Source: DATEMK01 sp035275625 (lineage in GTDB: Bacteria; Bacteroidota; Bacteroidia; AKYH767-A; OLB10). From it: a stretch of DNA of 31,721 nucleotides. The position numbers and the translations under genes were made by a program. Position 1 is the first letter of the stretch, and each line of letters begins with the position of its first letter. Where the stretch lies: NCBI GenBank assembly GCA_035275625.1, contig DATEMK010000271.1, forward strand, positions 1 to 31,721, in the 5' to 3' direction. Shown here piece by piece: positions 25,290 to 31,721 of this stretch. The notes under the pieces are model-generated. The model was not told the origin of the DNA. It did no database searches and saw nothing but the letters and a program-made list of their open reading frames with translations.

Positions 25290-25297
25290 TAATTTTG
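25290..25297 (+). promoter_or_regulatory. Candidate -7 box for the DUF1003 gene
   Basis: TAATTTTG, an exact TAnnTTTG, 51 bases before ATG 25349. No TTG at the standard distance. Bases 25117-25289 otherwise hold no credible gene. Confidence 0.4.
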
Positions 25298-25348
25298 AAT
25301 CTGATATTTATAATACAAGCTACCACTTTTATTAAATCAATTCAATAA

Positions 25349-25888
25349 ATGGAAAAAAATAAATTTGAACAATTGCTTCAGAACGAAAACGAGCATATTA
25401 AAAAGCTTCACCGGATAGTTCTCGATTCTGTTAAAGAAGAGGAACTTGTTGCGAGCAAAATTTATGCGACAGAAGAAAAGGTCTCTGCCGGAGACCAGCT
25501 TGCTGATAAGGTGGCTGAGTTTGGCGGAAGCTGGAAATTTATTATTTTATTTTTTGTGATAATGATTTTTTGGATAAGCGCCAATGTATATTTACTAAAG
25601 GAAAAACCATTTGATCCTTATCCGTTTATTTTATTGAACCTTATTTTATCGTGCATTGCAGCGCTCCAGGCCCCCATCATTATGATGAGCCAGAACAGGA
25701 AGGAAGATAGAGACAGGAAACGTTCTGAAAATGATTATGTGATTAACCTGAAAGCTGAAATTGAAATCCGGAATCTTCATCATAAAATTGATTTACTTAT
25801 AGTGGAACAAATGAAAAATCTTTTTGAAGTGCAAAAAGCGCAAATGGAAGTGATGCAGGAAATCAAATCTCACCTGGTAAAAAAATAA
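25349..25888 (+). CDS. DUF1003 inner-membrane protein
   Basis: 179 residues. The DUF1003 core is unmistakable: GDQLADKVAEFGGSWKFII, then a helix (LFFVIMIFWISANVYLL), FDPYPFILLNLILSCIAALQ as the second helix, and APIIMMSQNRKEDRDRKR. After it comes a long amphipathic helix (NDYVINLKAEIEIRNLHHKI) likely to form a coiled coil in the cytoplasm. The family is widespread in bacteria with unknown function. It is monocistronic as far as the context shows. Confidence 0.92.
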   Translation: MEKNKFEQLLQNENEHIKKLHRIVLDSVKEEELVASKIYATEEKVSAGDQLADKVAEFGGSWKFIILFFVIMIFWISANVYLLKEKPFDPYPFILLNLILSCIAALQAPIIMMSQNRKEDRDRKRSENDYVINLKAEIEIRNLHHKIDLLIVEQMKNLFEVQKAQMEVMQEIKSHLVKK

Positions 25889-25932
25889 ATCTGCGAAAAA
25901 ACAATCACCAGGAATGTGTTCGGAATTACCAG

Positions 25933-26003
25933 TGACCCCGAAGAGACTCGAACTCCCAACCCTCCCGATAAAAATCGGGATGCTCTAACTTAGCTCCCGT
26001 TCA
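25933..26003 (-). pseudogene. Decayed tRNA with a palindrome in place of the anticodon arm
   Basis: Reading the minus strand, the 3' part is tRNA-like: T-loop TTCGAGT within a GGGAG/CTCTT stem, then the acceptor strand CGGGGTC. The D-arm remnant GCTA..GAGC is too short (five-base loop). The anticodon arm position is filled by TCCCGAT-TTTT-ATCGGGA, a type-C palindrome with a four-base loop. The 5' acceptor strand (TGAACGG) does not pair with the 3' strand. The 3' half differs from the adjacent tRNA-Lys at only a few positions (22 of the first 24 bases agree), so it is probably a decayed duplicate. It should not function as a tRNA. Confidence 0.7.
25963..25980. repeat. Type-C palindrome in the tRNA remnant
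   Basis: TCCCGAT and ATCGGGA around AAAA (plus strand). Same arms as 8293-8312 and 21655-21672. Confidence 0.7.
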
Positions 26004-26013
26004 GAAAATTTTG

Positions 26014-26086
<73 letters not shown>

Positions 26087-26100
26087 AAAAAATTGGATTG

Positions 26101-26108
26101 CAAACCTA
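26101..26108 (-). promoter_or_regulatory. Candidate -7 box for tRNA-Lys
   Basis: The minus strand reads TAGGTTTG, an exact TAnnTTTG, 14 bases upstream of the first tRNA base. The -33 element is not clear. Confidence 0.5.
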
Positions 26109-26204
26109 CATGATTTTTTCAAAGAGTTTTCACTTAAATGAAAAAATCTGTATGGTTCTCCCTGTGCCAGTGAAATAAATAAAATTTTTACAGAGAAAAT
26201 GTAA

Positions 26205-27395
26205 TTATTTTGAAAGCTCTCTCCATGCTAAAAATGCCATCAATCCCATTCCCGTTTCCAAAGCGCGTTCATCAATATCAAAAGTAGAAGTGTGAACGGA
26301 AGAAGTGATTCCCTGTGATTCATTTCGTGTGCCCAGCCGGTAAAAACAGGCATTGGTTTGCTGCGAATAAAAGGCAAAGTCTTCTGCTGCCATCCAGATA
26401 TCGAGATCAAGAACATTCTCTTTTCCTAAAAAATCTTCTGCTCCTGTCCGTGCTGATGCAGTAATTTTTTCTTCGTTGATCAGTGCGGGATAACCGCGTT
26501 CAATATTAAATTCACAGCGTCCTCCCATACCTGTGCAAAGACTTTCTGCAATCTGTTTTATTTTTTTATGAGCTTCGGCACGCCACTTTTCATCAAGTGT
26601 CCGAAATGTTCCTTCGAGATAAACAGTATCAGGAATAACATTGGTCGCTCCGTTTGCAATCACTTTTCCAAAGGATAAAACGCTGGGTACGGTAGGGTTT
26701 GCATTCCTGCTCACCACTTGCTGCAATGCGATAATCATGTGAGAAGTGATCAGCACGGGATCAATATTGCAATGAGGCATCGCACCGTGTCCGCCTTTTC
26801 CATAAACAGTCACATAGATTTCATCAGTACTTGCCATGTAAACACCTTTTCGAAAACCAACTTTTCCGGTTTCAATCAATGGCATTACATGCTGGCCAAA
26901 GATGCCCGAAGGTTTCGGATTTTCCAGGACGCCTTCTTTAATCATCATGGATGCACCGCCCGGCAGTTTTTCTTCGCCCGGCTGAAAAATTAATTTTATG
27001 GTTCCTTCAAATTCATTTTTTAATTCATGTAAAATTTTTGCAGCGCCAAGCAGTGAAGACGTATGCACATCATGACCACATGCATGCATAACACCAGGAT
27101 TTTGGGATTTGTAGGAAACATCATTTGTTTCCTGTATCGGCAAAGCATCCATGTCGCCACGCAGTGCAATTACTTTCTTTGAAGGATTTTTTCCTTCTAT
27201 TAAAGCAACGATGCCGGTTTTTGCAATTCGTTTTTTGTTTGTTATTCCGATTGAACGTAATTGCTCTTCAACGTAATTGCATGTTTGAAATTCGTTGAAA
27301 GAAAGTTCAGGATGCTGATGAAGATGTCTCCTTATCCCAATAATTTCTTTATGATAACGAGAGGAAAGTTTTTTTATTTTTTCTTTTAAGTCCAT
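26205..27395 (-). CDS. M20-family amidohydrolase (N-acyl amino acid / hippurate hydrolase type)
   Basis: 396 residues, cytoplasmic, no signal peptide. M20D motifs are in order: VIALRGDMDALPIQE (residues 75-89), MHACGHDVHTSSLLG (C106, H108, D109), LIFQPGEE (E141/E142), IFGQHVMP (H169), then the lid domain GGHGAMPHCNIDPVL, AAEDFAFYSQQ, and a final SSVHTSTFD. These residues build the binuclear metal site with Cys/His ligands used by HipO/AmaA/IAA-amino acid hydrolases, which deacylate N-acyl amino acids. The start ATG lies 13 bases downstream of AGGAGG, but that sequence is part of a perfect palindrome (27407-27423). Confidence 0.92.
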   Translation of the reverse strand: MDLKEKIKKLSSRYHKEIIGIRRHLHQHPELSFNEFQTCNYVEEQLRSIGITNKKRIAKTGIVALIEGKNPSKKVIALRGDMDALPIQETNDVSYKSQNPGVMHACGHDVHTSSLLGAAKILHELKNEFEGTIKLIFQPGEEKLPGGASMMIKEGVLENPKPSGIFGQHVMPLIETGKVGFRKGVYMASTDEIYVTVYGKGGHGAMPHCNIDPVLITSHMIIALQQVVSRNANPTVPSVLSFGKVIANGATNVIPDTVYLEGTFRTLDEKWRAEAHKKIKQIAESLCTGMGGRCEFNIERGYPALINEEKITASARTGAEDFLGKENVLDLDIWMAAEDFAFYSQQTNACFYRLGTRNESQGITSSVHTSTFDIDERALETGMGLMAFLAWRELSK

Positions 27396-27406
27396 AGCAT
27401 CAACGA

Positions 27407-27423
27407 TCCCTCCTGAGGAGGGA
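27407..27423. repeat. Palindrome that would sequester a Shine-Dalgarno sequence
   Basis: TCCCTCCT and AGGAGGGA around one G, perfect. It resembles type B (CCT-N-AGG core). On the minus strand its 3' arm supplies AGGAGGGA 11 to 13 bases before the M20 start codon at 27395. If transcribed it would fold into an 8-bp hairpin that hides this ribosome-binding-like sequence. Confidence 0.65.
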
Positions 27424-27530
27424 CGAATTTACGAATACGTCAGTTGGCAAATATCTGATTAAATTAATAATAGTGTGAAAGGAATGAAAAGGTAAATATT
27501 ATTTAGAAAATATATTAAGTAGAAAGAGTT

Positions 27531-30500
27531 TTAAAAATCTAGTCCTAAGCTAAGATAAAAAATGGGTTTGGTTCTCCATTCACCGTCTTCGTAACCCCAT
27601 CCCCAGTCGCCTTTAAGAAAATACCCGAATATCCGGCTGCGTACGCCAACTCCATAGCCCGCAACAATAGGTTCAATCTGCTTATAAAGAACCACCGTGA
27701 TCGGGTTGCCCGAAATGGTCTGTGTGTTCAAAGCATTATTTTTTGCATAGGGATCAAGCCCTGTCCAGGCCGTGCCAATATCTCCAAATCCAACAACCTG
27801 GAAATTACGGATAAAATCAGAACGAATGGGTCTCCGGAACAGATATTGAAAAACAGGAATGCGAAGTTCGCTGTTGACAAGTGCAAAGCTGTTTCCGTTA
27901 CGAATGTTCTGAACAAAGCCGCGCATCGGGGTCGCTATTGTCTGAAATGCATAATTCTGAGAGGGATCAATATTGATGCTGTAATCAAAATTATCAGCCG
28001 GAACAATTGCGTTATCTTCTGAACCGAGATAATAAATGAGTTTCAGATCGCCTAAAGAAGTGCTCGCTGAAATCCGGTTTGCCCAAACGATCTGGCGATG
28101 CACTTTAACATAAGCCCTGAAGTCAACTCCGAATACAGACATAAAAGTTTTTTTACGGTTTACCTGCCTGAATGCTTCAGCAAAAATTTTGTAGCGCATT
28201 CCGTTTCGCAAATTCAATCCGCGCTTTATCGTGTTGTCAAAAATGTATTCCAGCTTTACGCTTCCCCAGTTTTCATAGAAATTTTGAAACTGCAAAGCAT
28301 TTATATCTGTTGATTTTACCACCGTGCGGTCGTTGCGGTAGGCAATTGTTCCCCTTAATGCAGTCAGATCATTGAATGGGTATTTTAAAACATATTTTAC
28401 TTCATGTGTATGCACTTTGGCGAAAGCAAAACCCAAAGCAAATTCTCTTGCCTGCCTGAAAAATAAAATCTGTTTATCTATTCTTCTTTTAAGGTTTTCA
28501 TAGCTCAGCAGATATTCATTGCTGTTGAGATCACCTGCTAACCTGAACCCTCCTGTGATTTTATAATCATTCATGAGATCATTAATCCCGATTTTAAGCA
28601 GACCGGTGAGGCCCGGATCAAAATAAACAGCACCGCCTGTGAATGTCTGGTAAGTTGCATTCAGCAATTGGTTGTCTAACTGAAGAATAAAATAATCGGA
28701 GGAAAATGCAGGATCATAATTCCTTTGTTTGGGCAATACATATTCTCCGGAATCTTTCTTTATTACAGGCGTAACAATTGTAATTGTTGAATCAGCCGGC
28801 TGCTTGTTTGTCTCCTCTGCCTTTTCCTGTATCTTTTTTTTCTTTCTTGGAAATTCACTCTGAAAAACATAATTATTGATGTCAATTTTATTTGAATCCT
28901 GTTTTTCGCTTTCCTCATCAAGATGAATGACCCCTGAATTTGTTTTCGGCAATGAATCGCCCTGGACTGCCTGCGGTTTTTTATTTTCTGCAAAAGATTT
29001 GTTTTTCTGATCATATAAAGGAGTAGAAGGAGGAACGGATTGCGTGGAAGTTTTTTCAAACGCTGGGTTCGGGTTCACAAACATTCTGTACTTTCCCTCT
29101 GAATAAATCACTTCAGCATATTTTGTTTTTCTATAATTCAAATCGTGCTCTTCAATATTGCGGGCATAATCTGTCTGCGGAAAAGTCTTTACAATATAGC
29201 GGTAATGTTCAGTGGTGTCTATAAAACTAATCATGCTGTCAATCGTTGCATTGTAACGGTTATAAATCCCGTTTTGGTCACTGAGAAATGAAAACCTTGA
29301 TGAATCAATGGCTATGGGCTCAATCTCATTGGCAAGCGGGGTATTTGTCACGCGTTTTAAGACTTGTGAATTTGAGGTGTTATCATAAAGAAAAATATCA
29401 AGACCAGGTGAAAGCACAGGCATTCCTTTTTTATTATCAGTTCCCAAAGAATCATTCATGCGGTTGGAGCTGAAAATAATAAATTTTGATCCCATCACGA
29501 ACCTCGGGTTCAGGTCATCATAAATATCTTTAGTTACCTGCTGATATGTTCTTGTGCGGACGTTGAAAACATAAATATCTGATTGGCCTTTTTGAACACC
29601 GGATAAAACAAGATTTTGTCCATCATCAGAATAAGAAAAATCGAGCACCTTTTCAAAATAAAAAAATTTATTTTCTTCTTTCTTCTTTTCATTTACATTA
29701 TAATAATCAAGGTACACCTTCCCTTTTTTTTCTTTCATGATGGCAAGAATTCTTCCGGAAGGGTGCCAGGCAAGCAACGGAAAGGATAAATCATTTTTCT
29801 GTTCAACAGATTTATATCCGCCTTTCATCAGGCGTTTTTTCTTCTTTGTATTCAAATCGTACAGCCAAATACGATATTTGCCAATATCATTTGTAACATA
29901 AGCCAAAGTCGAACCGTCAGGACTGATTTTTACCTGTGAATAAATTCTGTTGTTTCTTGGTTTAGCAATCACAGGATCGCCTTTTGGCAGTGAACGGCTT
30001 TTGTCAGCGTTCAGGTAAAGCTTCTGATAATAAGCAAGCCAGTTTGATGAAAGCTCACTCAATGAGCTTCCGATTACATATACATAACCACTCTCAATGT
30101 TCCTGTTAATACGTGTCATGTAAAGCAAGTTGGAAACCGAACCCGGTCCGAAAGTTTCAACCGTATAATGCCACATAGATTTACCTGCAAAAATTTCCTG
30201 GTTATCCAGCATGCGGTTAAACTTCCGGTATTTATTAGTAACTATTCCGTCACGCATCCGGTTGTCATCTTCAACTGTCCAGCCAGTAGAAACATACGAT
30301 ACCAGGCCATCCACGTACCAGGAAGGAAGATTCAGCAAAACAGCGCTCTGCACCCGGTCTTTTACATTGCCTCCGTACATGAGCTGTTCGATTAAAACTT
30401 TTGCAACTCCAGCTCTGAGCTCCTGCCGGAAATGTTCGTGATTGCCGTCAAAATAAATCAGCACTTTATTGCCGAAAATTTTTGTCATCCCACCGATATT

Positions 30501-30845
30501 TCCTTCCTGCTCATCACCTTCAAGGCCGATGTTGGTTTGCTTCATATCTGAGAGCTTGTTGAAAATGATAAACTGGATGCGCCCCGAAGTTTTATAATCA
30601 AATAATTTTTCAATGTCTTCAATATCTTTATCCCCGGTTTTTCCTGCAAAGGCAGCAAGCTCCTGGCCGCCTAAATAAAAATAGGTGTCAAAATTTTTGA
30701 AACGGTAAAATGTCCAGAGAAAATCATTGTATTGAACCCGGTTTTTACCGAATGATTGCTGTGAGCCCTGGTAAAATTGTGCAATCGAACTATCCGTAAC
30801 TGAAATCAAAAAACAAACTGAAATCAGAAAAATCTTTTTTATCAT
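27531..30845 (-). CDS. TolB-type propeller fused to an outer-membrane beta-barrel, 1104 aa
   Basis: Signal peptide (MIKKIFLISVCFLISVTDSS). The N-terminal domain (about 25-270) reads QYNDFLWTFYRFKNFDTYFY...LPSWYVDGLVSY. This layout resembles peptidase-MA-like proteins, but ELRAGVAKV stands where HExxH would be, so it is non-catalytic. A TolB/PD40 propeller follows (about 290-560: YSQVKISPDGSTLAYVTND, LLAWHPSGRILAIM, DLNPRFVMGSKFIIFSSNRM). Next is a polar, Lys/Glu/Asn-rich linker (about 610-740). The C-terminal 360 residues alternate like an Omp85/surface-antigen barrel (RGLNLRNGMRYKIFAEAF, GNSFALVNSELRIPVFQYLF, VGFGDIGTAWTG) and end in FYLSLGLDF with terminal Phe, the BAM recognition signal. 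It is therefore an outer-membrane protein with a large periplasmic sensor or docking part. The partner is unknown. Confidence 0.88.
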   Translation of the reverse strand: MIKKIFLISVCFLISVTDSSIAQFYQGSQQSFGKNRVQYNDFLWTFYRFKNFDTYFYLGGQELAAFAGKTGDKDIEDIEKLFDYKTSGRIQFIIFNKLSDMKQTNIGLEGDEQEGNIGGMTKIFGNKVLIYFDGNHEHFRQELRAGVAKVLIEQLMYGGNVKDRVQSAVLLNLPSWYVDGLVSYVSTGWTVEDDNRMRDGIVTNKYRKFNRMLDNQEIFAGKSMWHYTVETFGPGSVSNLLYMTRINRNIESGYVYVIGSSLSELSSNWLAYYQKLYLNADKSRSLPKGDPVIAKPRNNRIYSQVKISPDGSTLAYVTNDIGKYRIWLYDLNTKKKKRLMKGGYKSVEQKNDLSFPLLAWHPSGRILAIMKEKKGKVYLDYYNVNEKKKEENKFFYFEKVLDFSYSDDGQNLVLSGVQKGQSDIYVFNVRTRTYQQVTKDIYDDLNPRFVMGSKFIIFSSNRMNDSLGTDNKKGMPVLSPGLDIFLYDNTSNSQVLKRVTNTPLANEIEPIAIDSSRFSFLSDQNGIYNRYNATIDSMISFIDTTEHYRYIVKTFPQTDYARNIEEHDLNYRKTKYAEVIYSEGKYRMFVNPNPAFEKTSTQSVPPSTPLYDQKNKSFAENKKPQAVQGDSLPKTNSGVIHLDEESEKQDSNKIDINNYVFQSEFPRKKKKIQEKAEETNKQPADSTITIVTPVIKKDSGEYVLPKQRNYDPAFSSDYFILQLDNQLLNATYQTFTGGAVYFDPGLTGLLKIGINDLMNDYKITGGFRLAGDLNSNEYLLSYENLKRRIDKQILFFRQAREFALGFAFAKVHTHEVKYVLKYPFNDLTALRGTIAYRNDRTVVKSTDINALQFQNFYENWGSVKLEYIFDNTIKRGLNLRNGMRYKIFAEAFRQVNRKKTFMSVFGVDFRAYVKVHRQIVWANRISASTSLGDLKLIYYLGSEDNAIVPADNFDYSINIDPSQNYAFQTIATPMRGFVQNIRNGNSFALVNSELRIPVFQYLFRRPIRSDFIRNFQVVGFGDIGTAWTGLDPYAKNNALNTQTISGNPITVVLYKQIEPIVAGYGVGVRSRIFGYFLKGDWGWGYEDGEWRTKPIFYLSLGLDF

Positions 30846-30926
30846 TTTGAAAATAAAATTTCTTTCCTTTAAAATTATTATGCGAATTTAACGATTTTTA
30901 AGGAAAGTGTTCTTCTGCGTATACCA

Positions 30927-30941
30927 TCCGCCTTAGGCGGA
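30927..30941. repeat. Type-B palindrome between CTCTGCG octamers
   Basis: TCCGCCT-T-AGGCGGA, extendable by one A-T pair on each side (30926-30942). Related octamers lie 6 bases before and 8 bases after it, the same neighbourhood as the type-A palindrome at 4663. Confidence 0.7.
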
Positions 30942-31067
30942 TACAACTGCTCTGCGTTTTCAACCCGAAACGACAAACCTTAAACCCTCCATTTTTCTTC
31001 CACTACATTTTGATGTGATTCATTTTTTTGTAACATATCAAAACGTGGGGGCGTCATAATATTATCA

Positions 31068-31124
31068 TTAACATTTTAACGCTAAGATTAACTTTCGCTT
31101 AACAAAGTTTAACGCATCGTTAAC
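31068..31124 (+). promoter_or_regulatory. Six helically spaced TTAAC repeats
   Basis: TTAAC begins at 31068, 31076, 31088, 31099, 31109 and 31120 (intervals 8, 12, 11, 10, 11). Three copies continue to TTAACG. The array ends about 22 bases before the -7-like box of the next gene, a position suited to an activator or repressor binding on one face of the DNA. Confidence 0.5.
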
Positions 31125-31146
31125 GATAAGTAAAAACTATTGAACA

Positions 31147-31154
31147 CAATTTTG
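31147..31154 (+). promoter_or_regulatory. Near-consensus -7 box for the DUF4440 gene
   Basis: CAATTTTG matches five of the six fixed positions of TAnnTTTG and lies 36 bases before ATG 31191. It sits right after the TTAAC array, and the TTG element is replaced by that array. Confidence 0.35.
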
Positions 31155-31190
31155 CATTAATTATTATTAACCAATAAAAAATTTAAAAAA

Positions 31191-31670
31191 ATGAACACAT
31201 CAAAAAAATTCAAATCGTTATTTGCAGGAGCGTTATTATTCCTGCTGGCAGCATTAGTAACACCGTTTAACCTGAATGCACAAGCTACTATCAAAGGAGA
31301 CGCAACGGAAGAAACAAAACAAAAAATACAGGGGCTGAATCAGCAAATGGCAGAAGCATTTCGATCAGGCGACATGGTAAAAGTTTCGGAATTCTATGCT
31401 GATGATGCAACTGTAATTATACCCGGAGGCAAGAAAATTGAAGGCAGAAAAGCGATCTATGAATACCTGGCAACGTTAAAAAATTCAAAAGATTTTAAAG
31501 CAGAAGTATCGGATGTAAATGGCAGCGGGAAAATTCTTTACCAGGTTGGAACGATTACTTTCACCGCTGATAAAAACGGAACTCTGGAAACACATTCATC
31601 TGACCAGGTGAAAGTATGGAAGCGGGGCACGGACTGGGATTATAAAATTTCTGTGGACAGTTATAATTGA
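31191..31670 (+). CDS. Secreted SnoaL / DUF4440-like (NTF2-fold) protein
   Basis: 159 residues. Signal peptide with a basic head and LFAGALLFLLAALVTPFNLNAQ-type hydrophobic run, then one NTF2-like cone: INxxMAEAFRSGDMVKVSEF, here with YADDATVIIPGGKKIEGRKA and a C-terminal sheet (YQVGTITFTAD, QVKVWKRGTDWDYKI, SVDSYN). The YADDA...GGKKIEGRKAI layout is the usual SnoaL/DUF4440 signature. Family members bind or isomerise small molecules, but the residues needed for catalysis are not fixed, so no reaction can be named. It is a single gene with an unusual upstream repeat array. The last 51 bases of the window contain nothing identifiable. Confidence 0.85.
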   Translation: MNTSKKFKSLFAGALLFLLAALVTPFNLNAQATIKGDATEETKQKIQGLNQQMAEAFRSGDMVKVSEFYADDATVIIPGGKKIEGRKAIYEYLATLKNSKDFKAEVSDVNGSGKILYQVGTITFTADKNGTLETHSSDQVKVWKRGTDWDYKISVDSYN

Positions 31671-31721
31671 AAGCAGCAATTGGCAGCAGGCGGTCAGCAG
31701 TTCGCAAAACGTAACCGGCAA

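Larger units (their letters stand above)
30846..31190. other. Divergent intergenic region with palindrome and TTAAC array
   Basis: No gene. It separates two divergently transcribed genes. It contains octamer-like TTCTGCGT (30913-30920) and CTCTGCGT (30950-30957) flanking the type-B palindrome at 30927-30941, then the phased TTAAC repeats (31068-31124) and a probable promoter box just before the DUF4440 gene. Confidence 0.6.

Noticed and set aside
25166..25348. 60-codon plus-strand frame with hydrophobic stretches before the DUF1003 gene
   Set aside because: It overlaps the probable promoter box of the next gene, and its C-terminal half is simply AT-rich translation (FIKIILNLIFII). There is no independent support.

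Overview
The window looks like a chromosomal segment of a Bacteroidota bacterium. The main signs are Por-secretion (T9SS) C-terminal sorting domains (YPNPA/FPNPF ... KGIYLYEV ... KVVKE) on four proteins and a DUF1003 protein. Several genes also have phylum-type promoter boxes (TTG-N19-TAnnTTTG) upstream. The DNA is AT-rich, most genes lack a Shine-Dalgarno sequence, and nearly all products begin with a signal peptide. This is an envelope and secretion-rich neighbourhood. I see no phage, IS element, CRISPR array or classical defence island.

Layout. Positions 1-1460 carry a cut-off membrane-protein start, a small secreted protein and an unrecognised cytoplasmic protein, all on the minus strand. 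Positions 1551-5973 hold two adjacent secreted amidohydrolase-fold proteins; the second and the N-terminal half of the first have lost the HxH metal motif. Positions 6302-10941 hold a MORN-repeat protein with a CxxCxGxG tail and a large two-component-propeller histidine kinase with no response regulator beside it. Positions 10993-14687 (minus) hold a periplasmic thioredoxin, two T9SS cargo proteins, a small three-helix membrane protein and a YD-repeat-like gene broken by a one-base frameshift. Positions 15271-21330 encode a 2019-residue T9SS multidomain surface protein. It shares a strong bidirectional terminator with a convergent Kelch/T9SS gene (21399-22643). Positions 22722-25116 are a compact operon of AhpD-like protein, MFS transporter and a second AhpD-like protein. 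After that come a DUF1003 protein, a decayed tRNA, an intact tRNA-Lys(CTT), an M20 amidohydrolase, a 1104-residue TolB-propeller plus outer-membrane-barrel fusion, and a secreted SnoaL/DUF4440-like protein.

The most unusual signal is not a gene. Short perfect palindromes of a few recurring types are scattered through the window: TGCCTGCCGGCAGGCA, TCCGCCT-N-AGGCGGA, and TCCCGAT-n-ATCGGGA. They occur between genes, in frame inside four protein-coding genes, and inside a tRNA remnant. In one beta-propeller repeat the palindrome coincides with two extra residues. In another gene it lies in the apparent N-terminus. One palindrome near the M20 gene would fold a perfect AGGAGG into a hairpin. Two palindromes sit among tandem octamers of the form CTCTGCGC / CTTAGCGC / CTTTGTGG, which also form a 17-bp inverted repeat at 6074-6127. 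Together these suggest a dispersed palindromic-element population comparable in style to Rickettsia palindromic elements.

All assignments come from reading the sequence and family knowledge; no database search was run.
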